From NCBI GenBank assembly GCA_021234155.1, contig JAJEKV010000148.1:1012616-1076615 (forward strand): a stretch of DNA of 64,000 nucleotides, read 5' to 3'. The notes below the pieces were generated by a model that saw only the letters and a list, made by a program, of their open reading frames with translations, did not search any database and was not told the origin of the DNA. Source of the stretch: Isoetes taiwanensis (Eukaryota > Streptophyta > Lycopodiopsida > Isoetales > Isoetaceae). Shown here piece after piece: positions 1 to 9,897 of the stretch (position 1 is its first letter; each line of letters begins with the position of its first letter). The position numbers and the translations under genes were made by a program.

Positions 1-283
1 CCAAGTTTGTGCACTTATGCTGAGTCCATAAAAATTTGAAAACATCATCATTCTGGACAATTTGTTTCAAACAAATCATGAGGGCAGTCTCCGACATTGT
101 GGTCCAAATTCCAACTTCAGCAAACTTCAAAAGTTCATTTATAAATTCCGCGCAATTTGGCCTAATTATTATCTTATACTTGTTATACTCTTGATGCTCA
201 CATTTTAGGAGGACTCCATTCATGTCAAGTATAATAAGCCTTCTTGTAAGAAATGAAGATGTTTCAGGGACACCTTCAACATC
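1..283 (-). CDS. FCP1/NIF-like HAD phosphatase domain, partial exon
   Basis: The reverse strand is open here and runs off the left edge of the window. The reading contains LDMNGVLL near 206-229, which resembles the N-terminal HAD nucleophile motif of FCP1/NIF-type phosphatases, where plant relatives often have LDLNG. It is followed by IRPNCAEFINELL and by VGIWTTMSE, matching the family pattern of a conserved R-P-x-x-x-F stretch and a V-x-x-W-T/S segment. A splice acceptor (TTCATAG) at 284-290 would start the exon. FCP1-family enzymes dephosphorylate serine in proteins such as the RNA polymerase II tail. The second catalytic aspartate is replaced by asparagine, so activity is uncertain. It lies downstream of, and in the same direction as, the ParB-like gene. 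I cannot tell whether it is transposon cargo, part of the same transcript or an independent gene. Confidence 0.55.
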
Positions 284-369
284 TATGAACAAAAAGCCAT
301 TAGTGCAACTTCTATGAAATATTAAATGCATAAAACTATGATAATATTAAAATAAATTCCAATGCTATA

Positions 370-501
370 ACCCTAACTCGTGATACAATACATTATTTAT
401 ATACTATGTATATCCCAAACATCATAATAATACATACCCTAACTCGTGATACAATACATTATTTATATACTATGTATATCCCAAACATCATAATAATACA
501 T
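370..501. repeat. 66-bp tandem duplication
   Basis: Two adjacent, identical 66-bp copies start at 370 and 436 (each begins ACCCTAACTCG and ends AATAATACAT). They lie in the AT-rich spacer between the FCP1-like exon and the end of the ParB/methyltransferase-like gene. Identity implies a recent duplication. Confidence 0.9.
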
Positions 502-664
502 TAAACTTATGGAAAGTTATGATAGTAGATAGGATCTCAACAATTTAAAGTCATATATTGAAAATTTGTCTCCATAGAACTTGCAGCAGAGATCATATTC
601 CTATGAATAAGAAATTGCATTCATTAGTTTACATAACTTCCAACATATGCTTGATGTAACTATT

Positions 665-3600
665 TCAATCTAATGCATCAAAGTTGGATCCATACTCATT
701 GATTTTCCATTTTTTTGCTATCTCTCTAACAACTTTCCACTCACTAGGCCCAGAAGATCTCTCAAACTTTGAATTGATTAAAGGATGTGATAGATTATCA
801 CCTGAGGTTTGTACCAATTTGCCCTTTCTTCGTCTTTCTCTCTGCTCCTGGTTTTCACTTGGATTAGGATCATGAGATGCCACCAATACTTGACCAGATT
901 CATAGTTTGGATCTTGCAATGATGTACCCATGTTATCTCCTTCCAACTCTTGTCCAGCTATTGGAGTGTTTTCCTGCACTTCATGGTCTTCTTGTTCAGT
1001 TGTTGGAATTTCTTGTTCAGCAGTTGGAATTTCCTCAAGTTTTTCATTCAAAGAGCTTTCTATACTATTTCCAGATCTGTTTGATATTGATCCAGAAGAA
1101 CTTGATGACGTGGATGCAGAGTTAGATGATAAAACTTCAAGATGTTCATCCCCTTTGGTCTTTGAAGATTCCCTTTGCAACAATTGGCTATGCGAATGTG
1201 TTGAACGGACTGGTGCAAATATCTGAAACAAACTTAGTCCTGAAAAAATGCTGACGATAGCCTCAATTGCCGTCTTTTGAGCCACTGACTCTGTGAATAC
1301 CAAAACTTCTCTACCCATAAGCAAAGCCTCTCTTGCGATGTTTCCACCACAGTTGACCTCTACTATTGTCTGGTTAGACTTTGACAAGCAGTTTATAAAA
1401 CGAAGGATAGCACTTCTTGAAATTGTATCCTTTACAATAGGACCAACTTGATCCCTGCCTATCATTGAGTAACTTAGTGGCCGCAAATATAAATCTTTAG
1501 AAGATGTTTCTGTCTTTGGAATGTCACGCGTGGGATCAAAAGACGGAATCTCATCATCATTTCGAAATTCCAAGGACAACGTTTCTTGTACAAGGTTATC
1601 CAAATTGCTTTTCCTTGATTTTGAAACAAGTGAAAGCACAACATATGTTTTCACGGATATTATACTCCCCTTATCTGTGCTTGACTCATGGCACCCGAAG
1701 GCCAATTGGACTTTCCCTTCTATCTTAGTAAGTACGGGAAAAAAACAGGAAAGAATATGATTCCTGCATACATAAAAGAATCAAACGTAAGAAAATAAAG
1801 AGAATAGAAAGAAGTTTCCAATCACTTTTACACAAAGCAATGAAAGAAGTTTAACTTCCAACATGTGTTGGAAGATAACAACATGGGAGGTGACAAATTG
1901 GTGACAAAGGCATGGCACACATGAATACAAAAAGTACTTTCAACACGTTTAACCTATGATATGTCATATGTTGGTAGTTACTCTACATGGAAGTTTCTAG
2001 CCAATGTGTTAAACTCATGGGAGTTACTAACATTATTAAACTAACACGTGTTGGAAGTTGGAAGGTACACTACGTAAGAGGCGGTCAAATGAAGCAATGC
2101 TAAAATTGAAGAGCACATGACTTATTATATGGTAGACTTCTAACACGTGTTAGAAGTTGCACTAGATGGGAGGCACTAGCATAATCCAATGTATACAAAT
2201 CTATATTTAACTTCCAACACATGTTGGAGGTATAGCCAAGAACATTCTAGTAAAGAAAATGAAAGCTTTAAAGTTTATTATAAATCTTTCAAATAAGAAA
2301 GCATTGATAATTACCTCAGCATTGATATCTGCTATTGAATCCAATAACATCTTGAAGTTCTCCCTTTGCCAACCACCATCCGTATGTGTAACAATTAAAC
2401 ATATGGATCTGTTGCTTTCAATATTTTTTATTTCATTAATTTTGCTGGCCCTCGATCCCACATCATAAACCATGACCACATTATGCTTCCTCCAATTTGA
2501 ATGTCCATGATCTTTATCCCACAAACTTTCTAATTGATAACTTGCCCATGCTGGAATTTGCGAGTTTGCTTGGCGACTGTTTAGTTGTGCTTTACACCAA
2601 CTTTCACAATAGCTTCTAAGCTCATTCCATGATGCACGAATACTTGGACTTTCATTCAATATCCTTTGAATTGTCAAACTAGAAAGGCGAGTGTATTTCC
2701 TTAAGTGTTGAACAATAGCTTCCTTCAATATCCTGTCATGCTTTAGGTTATCTGTAAACTCTTGAAAGCTAAGAACATTTGTTCCTTTTACCCAAGCAAC
2801 TTTCCCGTTAATTAGAGCATCTGCTATTTTTTCCATTTCATTGGGCTTCAATTGAATTGTGCAACGAAATAATGACATACAAATTTCCTTGCCACTTTTA
2901 GGCTCTCCAGGCAGCTTACCTTCATTAAACATCTCCATAGCTGTAATCCACTTATCAAAGATTTTTCTTTCCGATGTTATGAGATTGTGCATCTCATTTA
3001 CTGAACTTTTGCCAAAAGTGAGCTTCACGACTTCCTCATAATTCTGAAATAAAATATAAAACATTCAATAAATTAGATTGCAAGAAATCACTTCTAACGT
3101 GTGTTGGAAGTCGAGGGATTTTATTACAACCTTAAATTCCTCTGGAGTTGATTTTCCTTGTTCGGGCCTTGGCGGACAACCCATAATCTCCCATTGAGCC
3201 CTTGCTTGCTCTACTTTATCTTGGAATGGAGATACAAATCTATTTTTTTCATTTTTCAAGTTAGTTTGTGCAGATATTTCCATCAATTTTAACGTAGGAG
3301 TCTCATGTGAAAGAATTCGTACTGCACGCACTCCCCACTTTGCTTTAAACTCGTCACTTTCTTTTGAAAGCATCTGCATTGCCATCATTGAGTGCTGACC
3401 CGCAATGACAACAAATTTAATATTATCACTATACACTTCACTCAGATCTTTTATTTCAAGAGGTTTAAATGTCTGTGGATTGATTGGGAGTAAGTCAGCT
3501 GCCTCTGGAAGTATAGAAGGATGTTCCATCATTTGCCTTTTTAACCATTCCACATGCTTCCAATTTAACTTCCTATAGTTCCACTGAGCAAACTCTGGCT

Positions 3601-4503
3601 TACTTTTAATATCTGGAACTATACAATTCTCAACCCGTACCATCAAAGGATTGGTAAAACCAAAAACATAGTATCTTTGAAATTCAGATAAAGCTTCTTC
3701 TGTTGTTGGTACATGTTTCTTTCCCTTTCTCTTTTTGGATGGGCTTTCCAACACTTCCCTATCTATTTCATTAATAGCCCTCTTCTTCATTGACTTTTCT
3801 GGTACCATAGAAGCACTTTCTTTTTGATAAACAACAATCTGTTTATTCTTATCTGCCATCTGGTCAGAAGATTCGGCAACAACACCCTTTGTACTTTTGA
3901 TTCTTCTCCTTGGCCCACCATCCTTATCTGTTTTCCTCCCATCTTTTTCGTTCTCATCGTTTGTAACCTTCTTCGTACTTTTTCTTTTCTTCAAAAGATC
4001 TTCACAACTTATAGGACCTGGAGGAATTTTTTTATTGTATTTTGCATAAATTTTGGACCCTGTCTCTTCCTTTGAGAGTCTTGTGCAGACTATGGTCAGA
4101 GAATCTGTGATATCTGTGATGCTACAAATCCCAGCCCTCTCAGCATTTGTGTAATCTGGCAATTTCAATCCATATCGCCTACAACTTATATTCACATCAT
4201 CAGATTTTTTCATACAAGAGACGTCAAAATTATCGAAGGAGACAACAAACCCTTTAATACTTGCATCATTAACATCCTCAGTAACGGCTACAAGCATCGG
4301 ATTTCCATCTTCCCCAGGAACTTCATCAATTTTTAGCAAGATACCATATACATGTTGCTCATCATCTAGTAAACATATTTCATTGTAGGCAGTATATCCT
4401 TGTATGACCTCAAAACACCACCTTCGACCCAACAGATCTTTGCATTCTTGGTAATGCACAAGTTGCAAGTCCTCTAGAGATGAGGCTCTTGGTCTTTGCT
4501 CAC
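665..4503 (-). CDS. ParB-like plus degenerate methyltransferase-like protein, three visible exons
   Basis: Three minus-strand exons can be joined: about 4503-3131, 3045-2314 and about 1727-665. All boundaries carry GT/AG signals. An acceptor at 4504-4505 shows that at least one exon lies further upstream. Exon 1 has a variable N-terminal region, a Lys-rich linker, then a domain with VVIAGQHSMMAMQ (about residue 354 from the Met at 4468), which fits the G-x-H-x-x-x-A signature of ParB/sulfiredoxin-type folds. Exon 2 is helical and ends with VTHTDGGWQ at 2366-2392, where beta-class N4/N6 DNA methyltransferases have a DPPY-type motif. Exon 3 contains EVNCGGNIAREALLMGREV near 1300-1366, resembling the later F-x-G-x-G...A...GR motif I, followed by a Ser/Glu-rich tail. 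The order ParB, motif IV, motif I is that of prokaryotic ParB-methyltransferase fusions. The catalytic residues look lost, so a binding role is more likely than catalysis. The gene is seen; the family call is inference. Confidence 0.6.
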
Positions 4504-6395
4504 CTATATTAGTTCAACATGCACGCATTAGGGTCATAGACATTAGGCTTCAAGCATAACAATTGTAAGTTCATAATAAATATACTTACTTGATCACTTT
4601 ATGACTAGAGTAAGAACCTAGAGTAAGGACAAAAGCATAACACATATAAAGGCTACTAGCAATGAAGTAACTTCCAACACGTGTTAGATGTTACTTATTA
4701 AAAATAAAGATTGCAAGATGCACCACACACATAAAGGCTACTAAAGTAACTTCTAACACGTGTTGGAAGTTACCTCAGATTTGAAAAATAGGACCTTAAA
4801 ACCAAGGACAAAAGCACCACACACATAAAGGTTACTAAAGTAGCTTCTAATTGAGAATAAGGATTGGAAGATGCAAATTCTTAAGTCTACATGCTAAATG
4901 TTCGAATCTAAGATGGGGGTTTCTAGAAAACCACGGACAAAAGCAAAGGCCTATATGCTAGACTTCCAACATACGTTAGAAGTTGCACTAGAGGCGAGCA
5001 CTAGCAGTAGCCTAATGCTTTAGTGTTTTTGAATCTACACTAACAGACAAAAGCACAAAGGCCTATATGCTAGACTTCCAACGTGCGTTGGAAGTTGCAT
5101 TGGAAGTTGCACTAGACGCAAGTACTAGCACTAGCCTCATGCTTTAGTGTTTTTGAAGTTACACAAAAGCACGACTGGAAATATTGCAAAATAGGGATAA
5201 GCATGAGAATAGGCAAAAGCATGACACAGAGAAAGCCTACACATTAAAGTCCTACATAGGACTTTCTAGCCTACTTGATGGTACACCCATAGGAGCTATT
5301 AGAACTATTGAACTTCCAACACATGTTAGAAGTTACACTATATAGAATGTGGCAAGATAACGCATGCTAAAGTTGGAACCAATGTCTTATTATATGCTAG
5401 ACTTGTTAGTACATGACACTCGTGGTACCAACACAAAACTACAAAGTTTCAACATGTGTTGAAACAAAATATGACAACTTCTTGGAAAGTAGCACAAAAG
5501 CATGAAGGCTACTAGCACTGATATAACTTCCAACACGTGTTGGATGTTACTTAAGAATAAAGACTCGACGATGCAGATTCTTAAGCTTACATGCTAAAAT
5601 GTTGAAATCTACATTAGATGGTGGTTTCTAAAAAGCCAGGGATAAAAGTAAAGGCCTATATGCAAGACTTCCAACATGCGTTGGAAGTTGCATTAGAGGC
5701 GAGTACTATCACTAGTTCTACAAAAACACGGACAAAAGCAAAGGCCTATATGCTAAACTTCCAACATGGGTTGGAAGTTGCAACTAGAGGCAAAGCTAGC
5801 ACTAGCCTAATGCTTCAGTGTTTTTGAAGTTACACAAAAGCACTACACATGAAGCTACTAGAACTATTGAACTTCCAACACGTGTTGGAAGTTACACTAA
5901 AGCAGTAAAAAAATGATGCACAATAAGTCTAAGCCATGAGCAATGTAGTTTAACAAAAACTAAAAAAAGGGCATTTCTTGACTTCTAACTATATAATGCA
6001 CTAAATAAGGCCATGCATAAAAAAATCCATGAACTCTACATTGCGATCATGAAATCACTAGCAAAGCAACCTATACAACACTCATGAACCTTAATTTGCA
6101 TGAATGACCAGCAATAATATTTGAATTTTTTGTTCAACTATCATTTGCATGCAAGAAAAAAATGGAGCCAAATTCACTTCAGAATCAAATCAAAATTCAA
6201 TGCACATTCAAATCTAATTTAAGATAATACAGATACATCATCAAAGCAAACTCTAGCAAAAAAATCCAGTTTACAAAGCAAAAAATCAACTCTTGGACAC
6301 AAGAAGAAAATAGTTTCTTAAAGAAATTTAAAATTTCAATAAACAAGCCTACCTTTCTTTGGTGCCATAATAGTTCTCTTCTCAATAGCTGATGC

Positions 6396-6620
6396 TGAAA
6401 CTTGCTTGTTAAGAAAATAACTCAAATCTGTCCTTGTCCTTTTCCTGTTGCTGTTCTTGCTGTTCTGTTGAAACTTGCTTGTTAACAAAATGACTAAAAT
6501 CTGCCCTCTTGTTAACAAAATAACCCAAATCTGTCCTTTTCCTGTTGCTGTTCTATTGAAACTTGCTTGTTAACAAAATAACTCAAATCTGCCCTTTTCA
6601 TGTTGCTGTTCTGACGTTGC
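6396..6620. repeat. imperfect tandem repeat, 70-85 bp units
   Basis: About three units contain GAAACTTGCTTGTTAACAAA, AAATCTG(T/C)CC and CCTGTTGCTGTTCT. They lie in the non-coding spacer between the two divergent genes. Short open frames across them are repeat-derived and not convincing genes. Confidence 0.7.
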
Positions 6621-7529
6621 TTCCTATTACAATAGCTAAACCTGTACTCCTTTCTTGTTGCTGTAGGCGCTTCCACTCCCGTTGGTGCTTGAACAAACAA
6701 AAAAGGAAGGATAATAGCTGAATGTACGAACAAGCAAAAGGAAAGAAACAAAAATAGAATGCATGTATTTTAAGTCAGAAATAGCCACGTGTAATTTTTT
6801 TTGAATTTCAAATCACGGTTAGTTAGTCGGACGTTTGAGATATTTACATTAGGAAATTCAATGCAACAGAAACAGAAATCGTGCTACAGAGTTTAAAGAC
6901 TGATCAAAACCCAAGACCCCAAGGAATCGAACCTTGGCTGAGACCAATGGCACGTTAACTAACACCGATTCAAAATTATTCAGCTTAATTCTTGAAACAA
7001 GCATAATCTGTTCTTGAAGAAATCCCATTTTCTGTCCATTGCAATCTTGGTCCAGGACGTTCTTGGCTTCTTCAATATGGCTTTGACAACCACAAAAAGG
7101 CATATACGACATCCTGTGTGACGGATTAATGGATCTGCAGACTTACAGACTGGAAAACAACAAAATGCTAATGAAGGTATTTTTTCCTTACCTTACTGCT
7201 GCATCGCATCTGTTTCTGATCTGCATCAAGATAGACATCAAACAAAATAGATCGAAAAATCATCCGATTCTATCAACGCCTTCAATCAGCAAATGGATTC
7301 GAAATATCTCTGCCTTCATATCCGAAAAATCCCTGCCTTCAATCAGCAGATGGATCCGAAAGTAGATGTACCGAAAGCAGATGGATCGAAAGTTGGATCT
7401 GAAAGCAGAGAATCAGGAAAAGAATAGGAAAATTTACAGCTTCAAGCATAACGGCAAGAATCGAAAAGAACAAATCCGATGCCAAAAATGGATGATGCAA
7501 CCTTATTTCGGCGCCGCACCGCTCCTCTC

Positions 7530-7712
7530 TTGCAAACCCTAACATCTCTTTCTATTTAATTTTAGGGTTTCGATCTGTTTCTTTTACCTGACATCTGTTT
7601 CCATTTAATCTTAGGGTTTCGATCACCTTTTAGCTAACATCTGTTTCTCTTTAATCTTAGGGTTTCGATCACCTAATATCCGTTTCTATTTAATCTTAGG
7701 GTTTCGATCACT
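7530..7712. promoter_or_regulatory. telobox-bearing tandem repeat (TTAGGGTTTCGATC x4)
   Basis: Four units of about 45-50 bp each contain TTAGGGTTTCGATC preceded by (C/T)TTTAAT(C/T); an inverse AAACCCTAAC sits at 7535. AAACCCTAA-type teloboxes are established promoter motifs of plant housekeeping genes and are bound by telomere-repeat-binding proteins. Here they sit in the spacer from which the ParB-like gene (leftward) and the transposase (rightward) diverge, so a promoter or silencer role is plausible. Interstitial telomere-like repeat is an alternative, but the conserved CGATC flank argues against simple telomere sequence. Confidence 0.5.
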
Positions 7713-8334
7713 TTAGATTTTATCTAGACAAGATAGATATGCCTTATTTACCCTAAACATTCTAGTTTCACCACGATTTTATCTGCCAAATAATATTTTA
7801 AGATAGATAGATAGTTAATCGTAGAAAGAATAGTATTTTAAGTTGGGGTTTGCAATTATTGGAGTGGCCTTCATGGTATGGTATGTATGAAGTGCGTGAC
7901 CCTAAGACTTCTAACACGTGTTTGAGGTGCTTATATTAATGCATGCTTGAAATTTTTTTAATCCTCATTTATCGTATAACTTCCAATTTCTAAGACAGAA
8001 TAAATATGTTTGCAGTTTGCAGTTTTCTGGTGCCACCTTCAACGTATGTTTCAAGTGTGTTGACCCACCCAACTTCTAACACGTGTTTGAGGTGGCTTGA
8101 AATTTGTAACCAATGCAACTTCCAGTCTCTAAGAAGGAATAACATTTGGATCGAAGTGCGTGGACATACCCAACTTCTAACACGTGTTTGAGGTGTTTAT
8201 TTCATGCTTGAAGTGCCTAGTGTTTGGATCCACTAATAACTAGCATAAATAGGTGCATACATCCTAAATACATTCTGATGTTATGTTTTGGGTGTTGGTT
8301 CTTTCAGGCTGTGAGATCAAATTGCCGCACAAGA

Positions 8335-9306
8335 ATGGCTTGTCAGGTTAGGCAGATACAATAAGCCTTTTTTGTTTTTTTTTTTAAATCAAAACAATAT
8401 GTCTTCTCTTCTTTGTCAATTCTTCAAACTAAGGTGGCTCAAGGACAAGATTTTTTGTGCCATGATAAACTAACACCTCCAACACATGTTAGAGGTTAAA
8501 ATGCTAAAGATTCACATGCCTCATGTCTGTTCCGTATGGATGACAACATTTTCTGTTATAAGCTATTCAGTTCTTTACGCTTGTATTGTGCACATTCAAA
8601 ACATGTTTGTTATTCCTATAATAGTGTGAGGTGTTCGAATATTTATCTCGTCATGATAAGCACACGGTAATCTTAGGGACTGACAAACTTGTGTGTAGTG
8701 TAGTTTTTATGTTGGTATCCATGTTTTGTAAACATAGGTTTTCCATTATGGTTGGTTATTTAAATAATGTGATTGCAATAACTCATGTGTTTGCTAGATT
8801 CGTTATATTTTTAGTTTCTATGCATTTTATACTTGCTTAACAGTTCACCTCTTCTTCAGGAGACACTAAACCTTGCAGATGGGATGAATGTCATTTTGCT
8901 TGAAAATGATATTGAGGTGGCAAAAGGCACAATATTTACTGTTGATCCAGATAGATTTTGCCACAATGAAAGGTTGGGCGAGAACAATGTGAGCATATCC
9001 CTAGAGGATGTGTACAACAACCCAGGGTTAGCATGTTATGAATATTTGGTTGAGCATAAAGGTTCCTTTGTCAGATGGCCAAAGTGTGCACTAAAATTGC
9101 AGCAAGATAAGAAAGAGGATAGTCATTATAATCCAAAGGATGGATCCAAGTGTGCATTAAAATTGCAACAAGATAAGAAAGAGGATAGTCGTTTTAATCC
9201 AGAAGACCGATTCACTTGGCCAGGAAATAAAGTTATTCTGGTAGACAAGGACAATAATCATTTGGCGACAGCTTTTATTGTGGTGGCCTTTACAAATGAA
9301 GCCATT
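8335..9306 (+). pseudogene. 5' part of DUF7869-type transposase gene, split by an LTR
   Basis: A short first exon supplies ATGGCTTGTCAG (8335-8346) and a GT donor at 8347. An acceptor at 8858-8859 (CTTCTTCAG) starts the next exon at 8860, in frame to give MACQETLNLADG. The encoded region has NVILLENDIEVAKGTI, a conserved LG and VRWP. It then has a short near-duplicate of KCALKLQQDKKEDS (two copies, about 30 codons apart) and a second ITWP/ATAFIVV-like repeat. This pattern of paired strand-rich repeats ending in WP resembles the plant DUF8039 domain that precedes transposase-like regions. The frame is cut at 9306 by the solo LTR. Skipping the LTR and one target duplication rejoins position 9306 to 9898 in frame, so the gene was open before the insertion. 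Confidence 0.6.
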
Positions 9307-9897
9307 TGTTAGTCCTGTGCCTCCTGGTACAGGACTATTCATGCATACGACAGACCAGGTCAAGCTCAAGGATCCTCAGTCAACCACGGGTCAGACATCC
9401 AAGGCTCCGCAGAAGACTAAGCAGCAGAGCACGCAGTCAAAGCCTTTGGCTGTCAACAAGAGGCGCCGCTCAGACAAGTGACGGCCCGTCACCGCCTGCG
9501 TCAGCGTCAGCGTGATTCTAGGCACTTCAAGAGGCACCGCCAACATTCCTGCAAATCAGGCCTCCTCCCAGGAGTCGGCACCGAGATCAGTCAGAGTGTC
9601 TATATTGGGCCCAAGGCCATTGTACTATATATATGAGTAGAGTTAGCTCATAAGTTTTTAGATGAGTTTTGAGTCTTGTCTCTTTTCAGTTTTCTCTCTA
9701 TTGCGAGAGCTCATGTATTTTCATCATTGATATCAAGGAAGCTTATCATCTTTCTCTCATTTGCTCTGTTCTCTTCCTTTTCTTCTCTTTCAGCAAATCC
9801 CGCGTGACATAGTCCCCCGGACTCTCCTGTTAGATCCACGGGTCCTCACAGAGGGCTGTCTTCCAGGAGTTCCCGAACCCAGACCCCAAACACCATT
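9302..9897 (+). mobile_element. solo LTR with perfect 5-bp target duplication
   Basis: The LTR runs 9307-9892 (586 bp), begins TGTTAG and ends AAACA. It is flanked by identical CCATT at 9302-9306 and 9893-9897. A TATA-like run (CTATATATATGAG) lies near 9625, as expected for an LTR promoter. No internal retrotransposon sequence is present, so this is a solo LTR left by LTR-LTR recombination. Orientation is inferred from the TATA-like run. It breaks the transposase reading frame. The perfect duplication, and the intact frame on both sides, suggest a young insertion. Confidence 0.9.

Larger units (their letters stand above)
1850..8490. repeat. dispersed 24-bp palindrome family with CACGTG core
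   Basis: The consensus half-site is AACTTCCAACAC followed by its own reverse complement, giving a perfect palindrome with a CACGTG (G-box) centre. Copies start near 1852, 2041, 2135, 2208, 3092, 4671, 4748, 4960, 5075, 5310, 5446, 5526, 5668, 5757, 5871, 7908, 8071, 8172 and 8466. Half-sites occur near 638 and 12708. Mismatches are often symmetric (TTCTAACACGTGTTAGAA). All copies lie in introns of the ParB-like gene or in the spacer between it and the divergent transposase gene, and none lies in an exon. Between 4930 and 5830 the palindrome is embedded in longer units containing GGCCTATATGCTAGACTTCC and CTAATGCTTTAGTGTTTTTGA. The arrangement suggests a binding-site array; the binding protein is unknown. 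Confidence 0.9.

Noticed and set aside
1850-5900. Regular palindromes considered as a CRISPR array.
   Set aside because: Spacing is irregular, spacers are themselves repeated, the genome is a plant and no cas gene exists.
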